Shown piece after piece: positions 13,923 to 23,800 of a stretch of 49,495 bases of DNA. A program made the translations under genes and the position numbers. The number at the start of each line of letters is the position of its first letter. Position 1 is the stretch's first letter. Source of the stretch: a virus; the IMG/VR virus record IMGVR_UViG_3300024518_003475, positions 1 through 49,495 of that record, one strand, 5' to 3'. The notes beneath the pieces are model-generated. The model did not search any database, was not told the origin of the DNA, and saw only the letters and a program-made list of their open reading frames with translations.

Positions 13923-16286
13923 ATGAATATACCTACAACAATAGTAAAAAGCAAGAACATTGGTAAGGTGGGCGCTAGTGGCCCGACACACGCAAAAATT
14001 CTAATCGTAGGCGAGGCCCCGGGCGTTGAGGAGGTAGATCAAGGCCGCCCTTTTGTAGGGGCGTCGGGACGCGAGCTCACCTGTATCTTACGCGACGCCG
14101 GTATCAACAGGGAGGAGTGTCGCCTAATAAATGCAACCCCCTACCGTCCTGTAAACAATAAGATCGAGACCTTCTTCCTCGGCAAGCGCGAGGCTAAAGC
14201 CCTAGAGCAAGAGGAGTTCAATGGCAGGTATCCGACCGCCGAAATTTATCAGGGCATAGACCTACTCGAAAAGGAAATCCTACGAGTGCAACCCAATGTT
14301 ATCTTGGCCCTCGGAGCCACAGCCTTGTGGTGTTTAACCGGTCTCGAAGGCATCGGCCATTGGCGCGGTAGTATATTACATAGCCGCCTAGCCCGATCTG
14401 AAGGGTATGGCTACAAGATTGTCGCTACCTATCATCCTGCGGGGGTGCTCCGGCAATGGGCGTGGCGGGCAATCTCCGTAAGGGACTGCCAACGGGCCCT
14501 GACCGAGTCAGCGTACCCAGAAGTTAGGGAACCTCTTACCGACTATCAGATTGAGCCCACCTACACCCTAGCTTACAATTATCTCACCGAACTTATTTTA
14601 CAGCTCAACCAGTGTGGCGCGGACACTCCCATGCTCCTCGCGGTAGACATTGAAACCGCCCTGCATAAATGGATAACTTGTATCGGTATAGCGGTAAGCG
14701 TCTCGCAGGCTATAGTCATACCCTTTTGCCTTCGCGACGGCAGTAACTACTGGACTTTGAAGGAAGAAGTAAAATTAATTCAACTGCTCAAGGTAATACT
14801 AACGCATAAGAGTGCCCACATCGTCGGCCAGAATTACCTCTACGATATGCAATACATGGCTCGCTATTGGGGTTTCAAAAGTAACCTCGGTTTCGACACT
14901 ATGCTTGCACAACACACCGCGTACGCAGGCATGCCGAAGGCGCTCGACTTCTTAAGCAGCCTGTATCTCGACTACCATTGCAACTGGAAGAGCAAAAGGC
15001 ATGGCGTCGGTGGCGACGAGCTATGGTTCTACAACGCTGAAGATTGCTGCATCACTTACCAGTTAGTGCCACCTCTCCTTGATACGGTAGGCAAGACGAA
15101 GACGGGCGATGCCTACGAGACACAGATGAGCTTAGTCGACCCTGTGTTCGCTATGGAAATGCGCGGCATCAAGATCGACGAGGCATCGAAGGCAAAGGCC
15201 TCAGCGGAAATAGTAATAGAGATCGAGAAGGCTAAGCAGTACGTCGAAGACGTGCTCGGACACCCTCTGAATCCCGGCAGCAACCCACAGATGAAAGCCC
15301 TGTTCTACGACGATTTCGACATGCCCGTTATCTTTCACAGGAAGACGGGCAACCCTACCTGTGACGAGGATGCGCTAAAGCGATTTGCAAAGCGAGAGCC
15401 CCTGCTGAAGCCAATCATTGACAATATCCTGAAGCAACGACAGCTAGGTGTCCTCAAAAATACATTTCTTGACGCCGAGGTGGACCCCGACGGCAGAATG
15501 CGCTGCTCCTATAACATCGGGGGCACAGAGACCTTCAGGTTCTCCTCTTCACAGAGCGTATTCGACACCGGCACCAACCTACAGAACGTGCCGCCCCCTA
15601 TCAAGCACCTGTTTATACCTGACGAGGGCATGATGCTCGTCGATGTTGACCTTGATAGGGCCGACCTACAGGTAGTGGTCTGGGAAGCGGGCGACGAGGC
15701 CCTTAAACAAGCCATAAGAGAGGACGTAAATATACATGAAGCCAATGCGAAAGATATATTCGGAACTTGCAGTGAAACTCAATACAAACAAGCCAAGATG
15801 GGCGTCCATGCTACTAACTATGGGGCTTCTCCGAGGACCCTTGCAATCGCGTTGGGCATTACGGTCAAGGAAGCGGAGCACTTCCAGAAAGCGTGGTTCG
15901 GAGCCCACCCGGGCATCTGGGACTGGCGAACACGGGTCGAAGAGAGCTTGCAAACCACGCGCATGGTCCGTAACCGGTTCGGGTACAGACGTTACTACTT
16001 CGACCGGATCGAAAGCCTATTGCCGCAGGCTCTCGCGTGGATACCGCAGTCGACGGTAGCTAATGTTATTAACATAGGGATGCGACGTGTCTTCGACACG
16101 ATACCCGAAGCCGAGCTCCTACTACAGGTACATGACTCGATCGTATTTCAATGCAACGTGGAGGGGGGGAAGCAAATAGTCGATCGCGTTTGTGAGGCGC
16201 TGCTCGTGACAGTCCCATATGTCGACCCGCTTATCATCGGCGTCGGGGCCAAGACTAGCCTCGTAAGCTGGGGGGATGCGAAATGA
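13923..16286 (+). CDS. Uracil-DNA glycosylase / family A DNA polymerase fusion
   Basis: A 787-residue fusion. Residues about 18-195 are a family-4-like uracil-DNA glycosylase: GEAPG with GRPFVG (about 30-45), and the late motif ATYHPAGVLR. Next comes a 3'-5' exonuclease: Exo I VDIET, Exo II GQNYLYD, Exo III YNAEDC. The C-terminal half is polymerase A: motif A LVDVDLDRADLQ, motif B KQAKMGVHATNYG, motif C LQVHDSI. All exonuclease acids and both palm Asp residues are present. By eye, the O-helix residue matching E. coli Phe762 is His. It is the replicative polymerase; the fused glycosylase may remove uracil or recognise it at the fork. AAGGAG lies 8 bases before the ATG. Confidence 0.92.
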   Translation: MNIPTTIVKSKNIGKVGASGPTHAKILIVGEAPGVEEVDQGRPFVGASGRELTCILRDAGINREECRLINATPYRPVNNKIETFFLGKREAKALEQEEFNGRYPTAEIYQGIDLLEKEILRVQPNVILALGATALWCLTGLEGIGHWRGSILHSRLARSEGYGYKIVATYHPAGVLRQWAWRAISVRDCQRALTESAYPEVREPLTDYQIEPTYTLAYNYLTELILQLNQCGADTPMLLAVDIETALHKWITCIGIAVSVSQAIVIPFCLRDGSNYWTLKEEVKLIQLLKVILTHKSAHIVGQNYLYDMQYMARYWGFKSNLGFDTMLAQHTAYAGMPKALDFLSSLYLDYHCNWKSKRHGVGGDELWFYNAEDCCITYQLVPPLLDTVGKTKTGDAYETQMSLVDPVFAMEMRGIKIDEASKAKASAEIVIEIEKAKQYVEDVLGHPLNPGSNPQMKALFYDDFDMPVIFHRKTGNPTCDEDALKRFAKREPLLKPIIDNILKQRQLGVLKNTFLDAEVDPDGRMRCSYNIGGTETFRFSSSQSVFDTGTNLQNVPPPIKHLFIPDEGMMLVDVDLDRADLQVVVWEAGDEALKQAIREDVNIHEANAKDIFGTCSETQYKQAKMGVHATNYGASPRTLAIALGITVKEAEHFQKAWFGAHPGIWDWRTRVEESLQTTRMVRNRFGYRRYYFDRIESLLPQALAWIPQSTVANVINIGMRRVFDTIPEAELLLQVHDSIVFQCNVEGGKQIVDRVCEALLVTVPYVDPLIIGVGAKTSLVSWGDAK
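16160..16172 (+). repeat. Dispersed G7 motif, copy 10 (exact)
   Basis: The exact motif inside the polymerase palm region just after motif C, read as V-E-G-G-K. Confidence 0.9.
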
Positions 16287-16471
16287 AGGATAAAGTAATT
16301 TCGTACAAGAGCTTGGGGGTATATGAAGCAATCGCTTTAATACAACCGCGCATCGGTGATCGGTTCTGGCGGTGGCGTAACGATGGAACAACTCGCGACT
16401 ATCCTGAGTATGTTTTTAAAAATATTGAAGCATTACGAAAATATACTGCCGCTTGGTGGCGTAGGTTCTAA
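16283..16471 (+). CDS. Small protein of unknown function (62 aa)
   Basis: A basic, aromatic-rich protein (DRFWRWRN, AAWWRRF) that starts four bases before the polymerase stop. It is richer in A and T than the polymerase gene. No family is recognised; a small nucleic-acid-binding or regulatory protein is possible. Confidence 0.6.
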   Translation: MKDKVISYKSLGVYEAIALIQPRIGDRFWRWRNDGTTRDYPEYVFKNIEALRKYTAAWWRRF

Positions 16472-16593
16472 TGACTATCGACAGGAAGACAGCGGCTAAG
16501 TTCGTGCCCGATGATAAGGCGTGGCGTAAGTTTACCCTGAAAGATGCGCCGAAGCCTTCCCCCCCTCCTCGGGAGCCTAAAAATGGCGCGTAG
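16471..16593 (+). CDS. Very short coupled ORF with SPPP tail (40 aa)
   Basis: The ATG at 16471 shares one base with the previous stop, and the frame runs 40 codons to the TAG at 16591, overlapping the helicase gene by 11 bases. The product is basic (DRKTAAKF, KAWRKF) and ends in PKPSPPPREPKNGA, where the G7 motif encodes SPPP. Its length makes it uncertain; coupling to both neighbours is the support. Confidence 0.5.
   Translation: MTIDRKTAAKFVPDDKAWRKFTLKDAPKPSPPPREPKNGA
16556..16568 (-). repeat. Dispersed G7 motif, copy 11 (exact)
   Basis: The exact motif on the minus strand, just upstream of the GGGAG ribosome site of the helicase gene. Confidence 0.9.
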
Positions 16594-17833
16594 ATGCAAG
16601 CACTTCCTCAAGACATACATGGAATACTGCGAGATAAGCGAGAGCCCGAGCAACTTCCATTTCTGGACGATGGTGTCGATTGTAGCAGGCGTGCTACGGC
16701 GGCGCGTGTGGATTGACGAGGTCAAGTTCCAGTGGACGCCTAACTTTTACATGGTACTGGTAGCTGAGGCTGGTGTCCTCGCCAAAAGTACGACGCTTCA
16801 GAATGGTATCCAGTTGATCAAGAAGATTAAGGGCCTCAACTTCGGGCCCGATGCGGTGACATGGCAGAGCCTAGTACAAAATCTCGGTGATATCAGGGAG
16901 GCGTTCGATATTGACGGCGTCTACTATGATATGTCTGCCCTCACGTTGAAGATCAGTGAGCTAGGCACGTTCTTAAATAGCGACGACGGGCAGATGCTCG
17001 ATGTGCTGACCGACCTATGGGATAGCCCGAAGGGCGCGTGGAAGAAAACAACGAAAACTCAGGGCGAAGATTACATCGTTGCACCATGGATTAACCTGAT
17101 GAGTGCAACTACACCGTCGTGGATAGCTCAGCACATCAACGCACACGCCCTTGAAGGGGGTCTCATTGCACGATGTATCTTCGTGTATGGGGAACAGAAG
17201 GCTAGGTTCGTTCCGTACCCTCACATGGAAGTGAGCGAAGCCTACGACAAATTGGAAAGTGACCTGCGTCATGACCTTGCTCACATGGCAGAGGTGCTCA
17301 GGGGTCAGTACCGTTTGACGCCATCCGCGCTCGCATGGGGCAAGGACTGGTACGAAGCATGGGAGGCTGACAAGAAAGACAACCCCTTAATGTTAAGCAC
17401 ACGCACGGCCAGCTTCATCGCGAGGAAGCCGACACACCTACATAAACTAGCAATGGTACTCGCGGCCACCAAGAGAGATACTATGGTTATTGAAAAGATC
17501 GACCTGATAGAGGCGGATAAAGCCCTTATTGACATAGAGGCTAGCCTGCCGAAAGTGTTCTCGCGGGTAAACATGAACAGCGGTAACGCTGCCATGTCAG
17601 CCGTACCCGCTATGATGAACATCGTTGCTAAGCTAGGCACGATCAACAAGAAGACGCTATACAAAGAGCTATTTAATACCTACAGGATTACGTCCCTTGA
17701 GTTCGATACCCTGCTCAAGAGTGCGATCGAAGCGGGCGAAATCGATATAGAAAAGCGAGGCTACTCCAGTATGATATCTAGGGTGCCTGAAACTGAGGGA
17801 AAAGTTTCTTTATCTCGCGGAACGGACGCTTAA
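16583..17833 (+). CDS. DUF3987-like helicase/primase-helicase (416 aa)
   Basis: It starts at ATG 16583 with GGGAG 8 bases upstream; the longer frame to 16544 has no ribosome site. The pattern NFHFWTMVSIVAGVLRRRVW, then AEAGVLAKSTT (a degenerate P-loop that keeps Lys-Ser-Thr) and ISELGTFL (Walker-B-like) with LTDLWDSP matches phage proteins annotated DUF3987 or primase-helicase. These are thought to unwind DNA at the phage fork. No other helicase is seen in the window, so this is the best candidate for the replicative one. The last 56 bases overlap the convergent late gene. Confidence 0.75.
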   Translation: MARRCKHFLKTYMEYCEISESPSNFHFWTMVSIVAGVLRRRVWIDEVKFQWTPNFYMVLVAEAGVLAKSTTLQNGIQLIKKIKGLNFGPDAVTWQSLVQNLGDIREAFDIDGVYYDMSALTLKISELGTFLNSDDGQMLDVLTDLWDSPKGAWKKTTKTQGEDYIVAPWINLMSATTPSWIAQHINAHALEGGLIARCIFVYGEQKARFVPYPHMEVSEAYDKLESDLRHDLAHMAEVLRGQYRLTPSALAWGKDWYEAWEADKKDNPLMLSTRTASFIARKPTHLHKLAMVLAATKRDTMVIEKIDLIEADKALIDIEASLPKVFSRVNMNSGNAAMSAVPAMMNIVAKLGTINKKTLYKELFNTYRITSLEFDTLLKSAIEAGEIDIEKRGYSSMISRVPETEGKVSLSRGTDA

Positions 17834-20800
17834 ACCCTTTCTCGAACGCGGCTGCCTCCTCTCGTAGCTTGGCCCTATTGTCAGTGGCTTTCTGTGAGCG
17901 GGCGAGCGTCTTGCCACTGATCTTGAGTCGGCGGTCAGGCACCTGCCTATTGTACCGCTTGATAGCATCCTTCACATCTTTGAGCCCTTCAGGGTCCTTC
18001 GACCTACGTACGTAGTTGAACGCCTCCAATAACTCTGAGCGGTAGGTCATGTAGAAGGCGCGGTGATCCTCCTGATGGGCCCGCAGCTTGTACCTGTCAT
18101 TGCGCCGCGTCGGTGAGAAGCCAAACGCCTGAGCGATCTGCTCGGTTACATGCTCCAAGTCCGATGGGTCATAATCGATAACTTCACCACCCCTGCGGAA
18201 CTCTTCCCCCCCTCTAGACGCTACACGACTAGCCTTAGATAGGCCCTTTAAGGCTGCGGGCAGCGTACGCTCGAAGCGCTTCCATGTATCAGGGTCTTGG
18301 CTACCCATCGCCTCGACCATATTGTAGAAGATCGCAGCTACAGGGCCGAGAATATCGACTGTAAATTTACCGAAGCGTTCGTCGGTAGTTCGTGCGCGGC
18401 CAGTCAACTCTTCAAGGCCGGGAACGGGACGGCCTAAGCCAATCGATCCCTGCACATCAACCTGAGGAATGGGGGCACCTAACAGGTCTAGGATGTGAAG
18501 GGGACCGAGGCCGCCCCGAGACGAGAGCCCGTACATCCACAGATCAGCCCCACCGGGGAGGTCTGTAAATAATTTACGTAGCTCAAGGCGTAAATCTACG
18601 TGCGGGTCTTTGAACCCGAGTTCTTTTTTCAGCTTCGTGCCACCGAAATCCAACAGGTCAAGTAGGTTCTCCATGAAAGGCAGGCCCATCGTGCCCGCTG
18701 CTAGGAATAGCATGCCTAGCACACTGATAGCTTGCTGCTTGCCATAGCCTCCAAAGACAGTAAACACCATGTTTTGCACGAAGGTCCAGAACAGGAAGAC
18801 AGGTGATAACTTACCCCGCATGAACAGGGGCCGATTCCACTTCGCGTACTCGAATATGGTATTACGTACCGCGGCCACAGCCGCACCGTAAGCCTGATCT
18901 AACTCCTCGCGCGTGGGATTTGCAACACCAGCTAATTCAAGCCTTGCTGTCGCAATGAACACCATGCGTCGAGTAATCTTCTCCGTAAACTGGAAAGGTA
19001 TCGCGGCCATCCGCGCGACGTTATGTATATGACGGGACGCCTTGCTCTTCGGTAGCACCCGGGCCATGATGTCGCCCTGAGCTGCCCCGGCAAGCTGAGT
19101 CGCAAGGGACTCGTCGAGTATCAACTCACGTACACCACGAGCCGTAAGCTTATCGAGCCAAGGTTCTATATTCTTCTTACCATCCTTTTGCATAAACGCT
19201 GTTGAATCTGGTATCGCTTTCGTCAAGGCGCTTAAAGCTCTACCCGGACCGTATTTGCCCGCGAGGAAAGGGTACGCCACGATAGGTACTTGCGTAAGGT
19301 TGACCGCAGCCGACTTAATGTTGAAGCCGAGGTACCATGTGAAGCCTAGAGCCCGTAGCCACGCAAGCTCATTACCGGGCTGCATGATGTAAGCAAAGTG
19401 CTGCTTAAGCGAGTCCTCGAAAATCGAGATACCCGTGCGATCGAACCCGGACAGGGAGCGCCCTTGTACGGACTCCGCATCCTTGAGTTGGCGAATGGTC
19501 TCCCGTTGTTGACGTAGAAGGATGTTCGCATGGTTCATTCGGGCGATGTGATTCGCTGCGGACTGCATGTAAGTAGCGAACACCCGCTCCATGTCCTCCG
19601 ACATGCCCTCTATACCCCGGCGCTTCATCATGTGTCCCACAAATTTACTGCCGGGAGTAAAGCGGAGGGCGAACTTGGCAAGCTCTACGCGCTGGGGATC
19701 ACGTAACAGGAGTGTCTCCGATAGCTGATCAAGGAAGCCCGGGGGTATGTCTACATGAGACTCCTCGACCTCTGACATCTTGAACGCTTCGAGATTAAAG
19801 AACTCCCCTTGATGCAGCTCAGCCAACTCCGGCGTATTCAACCACGACACCTGATCGGGCCTATTCTCAAAGGTCCATAAGCCTGCGACCTGCCCATCAT
19901 TGAATTTACGCCCCTGATACTCCGCCCCATTCTTTCGAGCCTTCAACGTAACAGCCCACTTGCCGAAACGCTTGTACGGGAAGTAGTTACGCCCACGCAT
20001 GCCCTCGTACGAAGACTTCAGATGCGACAGCTCGGTAAGCTGCTCTTCAACAAGCGCCAGCTTGGCCTCATCATCCCGGGTAGCAGCTAGCAATTCAAGC
20101 TCTTCGACAATAGCCTTGCGCTGCTCAGAAAAATCGTCGGTATCGTTGTAACGATCGACGAAATCTATCGATAACTTCTCGATCAGCTCATCGTTTTGCA
20201 GGCCTGTCTGTGGGTCCTTGTAAATACCCCCGGACTCAATCAGCTTAAAGACGACGCCACGCATCGCAGCATTCTGCATGCTTTGATTAATGTCATCGAG
20301 CATAGCCTCGTAACGCTCCTGAAATATCTGGATGCTTGTCTTGCTACTATCCTCGGCCGACCAGACGAGGCCTGCACCCCTGTAGATATTCTTCTTTTCG
20401 TTAGGCAGTATTGGGCGACCACGATCGTCGGATGCTGTCGATAACGAGAACATAATCCGGGCTAACACAGACTGATCCCGCTTACTTAACTTCTTGCGGG
20501 TATCATTAAGGAGAATATCTGCCTCGGATATGTGGCTGGCCTTCTCCGCAGCCCAGTCTGTCAAGCGCTGAATATAAGCAGTGAACGACTGTATCTTTAA
20601 GCCCAGAGCCATTTGGTGCGGCGATAAAAATACCGTCTTCAGCTTTGTCCACAAGGGATTAGACAGCTTGTCGACAGCGTTGCTCATATCCTTATCAGCC
20701 CCTAAAGATGTGGCCTCCCGGCCAGCAACAGTACGCCCACCCGCTAGGGCTATAATGTCCTGCCCCTTAAGATTCTTCAGCGGTATAACCATCCGCCTCA

Positions 20801-23800
20801 AGTCCCGATAATTCTCCGCTACAAAACCTTCCTTAGTACCTTCTTTGCTAACCTCCCGGGCCCCGTACTCCCTCTGGAACCACTTATATAGGTTGACATA
20901 GCGGTTATATATACGCCTGTGCCCGGGTTGCATCGACTCAATATCGCCGCCCGGGCTAATCCAGCCCTCATGCTCAGCGATGAGAATAGGGTGGATAAAG
21001 CTGTAGTTTTGATAGCCTGCATCGGCCGCCCGCCTGACATCTTCGCGCAGCATGCGCCGGAATAGGCTAGGTGCGATCTGCTTATACACCTCAGCCGCCG
21101 AGGTAAAGCCCGGTGACCCCTTATCCCCAACCTTAAGCGTTATCAAATTGCTGGCTGTAACAATATTGGCCTGCTCAGCAAGATAGGCCTGACTTAACAC
21201 TATGAGGTTCTTGGATGAAAGAAACAGCTTATCCATAACACTCTGCGGAATTGTAATGCCGTGAACGCCCTCCGCTGTTTTCTGCGCATCCTTAATACTC
21301 TCTTGCGTTACTACTGTGGCTGAGTCTCGTAGGTCTATCGATAGACGCTGGTTTCTGCTTCTTTGCCACTGGTCCGCCATATCAACTACGGCTCGGGATA
21401 TTGCTATCTCATCAGCGCTCAGATTTACAACCATGGAGAGCTGTTGAGCAAAATCGCTCTGAGCCTCGGTAGCTATCCACTCAATATTACCTGAACCGTT
21501 CGCAACAGCGATGCCTCGCATATGGCCCCGGTAAAAAGGCTCCCGGGGATAATGGCCTGACTTAAATTCCACATCCTGTCGCGTGTCGTAGTAGATAACC
21601 ATCTCGGGGTGCAAAGCCCCTACCCCAAAGGTACGCGACGGGTCATGAATAGGAACCCTGTTTTCCTCCAAGCCAAGCTGCTTACCTACGAGCGAGTCAG
21701 ATACATAAGCATCCACGAAGGTAGCGTACGGGTCGACGTAGTGGTTGAAGAAGATAAGCTTATCGAGTATCGCCTGCTCTAGCTCACTAGGCGAGATACG
21801 TAGGCTCGTATAGGAATCGAGGATTGAGAGGACAAGGTCTCGTTCCTCTGCTGAACCGCTGCGCTTTTTAGCAAGCGTCCGCAGTTGCCCCTGCGTTAGC
21901 GTACCCTTGTAGAGCTGCTTGATAACAGCAGCCGAGCGTAGAGCTTTAATGAAATGGGTAATAACACCCTTAGCCGTGTTATCTGTAACCTCGATGCCAT
22001 GGCTTATCTCATTTGTCGACGGTATCGGGGCGACTCGGGGAGGCCGTCTCTGTAACCGACGCTGTAGCCCCATTAAAATCAGGCGGACATCATTATCAGT
22101 AAGCTGCTTAAATTGCCCGGGGAGCAGCTTACGTAACCACTGACGTATAACAGCCACCAGCTTATTCCAGAAACCCAGCTCAAAATCGTTAGCCTCCGCG
22201 GCCTCCGCAAGCACCTCTTCAGCAATCTCGTCTTCAATACGCCGCAGCTCGAGCGTAACACCCCGGGCCTTAGCTACCGCTTCCATATCAGCCCTGCGGA
22301 ATTGCCGCACGAGCTTGATAATGGCCCGCTTCTCTTTTGCGGTCATGCCCCGAAGGCCATGATGCACGAGTATCTCGTGGAGGTAGAGCGCGGCTACACG
22401 CTCGGCACTCTCCATACGATCGAGCAGGAATAGTGTGTACGAGGTGCCGTCGGTGTTCTCGACATGGAGCGCCTGCGTTTCAAATTTATTGTTGTCATGC
22501 TTCGCAATAGACGCTTTTACACGGGGATCGCGGATCGCATTGGTGTCTGAAACGAGGACGATGCGGCCCTCGTTGAGCAGCCGTACACTATTGATAGCCT
22601 CCCGCGCGTCGGAGACCGCAACACGAGATGCTTCTTCAGTGGGCGCAGCCCCCCCGGCTTTGGATGCCTTGGCCTTACGTTTGCGCTTACGCTTCCCCCC
22701 CTCCTTGGGCTGTTTAGCCCCCCGCTCTAGGGCCTCTTCGAAGGCTATTCCTAAAGCGGTGGCTTGCTGCTCGGTTTCAGAGGTGGGAACAACGTCCTCC
22801 TCGGAAAAGGCGGCGACCGCTGCCTGAATATTTTTGGAGCGTATGATCTCGCCCTGAGCTTTAACTGCCTCGGCTTCTACAGCCGCTTCAAGGTCCTCAA
22901 TAATCTGCTGCTTTTGATTAACAGTAAGGCGATCACGTTCGATAGGATCACCAGAAATGATGCCTGCAAAATCATCGAGAAGTGTATTCTCTCGGTCGGT
23001 AAGCTGCTCACCATTATCAATTTTATCTTGAAGGCGGGCGAAGACTTTACGTTGCCCAATAGATAATTTCGAAACATTAGTTTCGGTCTGATCAACAACA
23101 AGACCCTCGGCTGTTGGCTTAGCTTCGATGTCGAGGCGACCACTGATCTCGGCTATCGCGTCGTCAATCTGAAGGATAGCGGTTTTGGCCTCATCGGTTA
23201 ACTGCCCTTTTCTATTGTAAGATTTAGGGTCCGACTTCGCTGCGAACAAGGCTTGCTTCTGGGCACTAAGCTCAGCCTTATCGGCTGTGATTACCGGGTC
23301 CTCTACAAAAGGCTCGGGTTTCGTAATATCAACGAGGTCAACCTGCTGTAGAGGATTAACATCGTGAGACGTCAATGCCGTAATGGTCTTCGGCTTCGAC
23401 TGAACGGTTGATTTCTGTACCTCTTGCGAATCTGGGGTCGCAGTCCTCGTCCCTACGGGACTCGGAGGGGGGGAAGATATCGGGTCCTGTACATCAGGGG
23501 CGTCGCGGCGTAGCTCAGTCTCCCCTGCTTCAGCGTCGAGTAGGCTGGCTTCAGGAGAGGAAAGTAGCGCAGTATCGGTTGGCTGGCGGGAGGTAAAGGT
23601 ACCACCTGCGCCACCGAGGACAAAGCCTAGGAGCGTGCCTGTTGCAAGGGAGTTGAGAATACGAGAGGAAGCCTCGGGGCCAAGCGTGTCGAAGTTCTCA
23701 TCGACGAATGACCGAGCGCCAATAGCAATGAGTTCCTGCATAAACTCGGTTGTACCCTCGACGCCCGCTGCGCCACCTGCAATAGTGCCTGCCCGTACGA

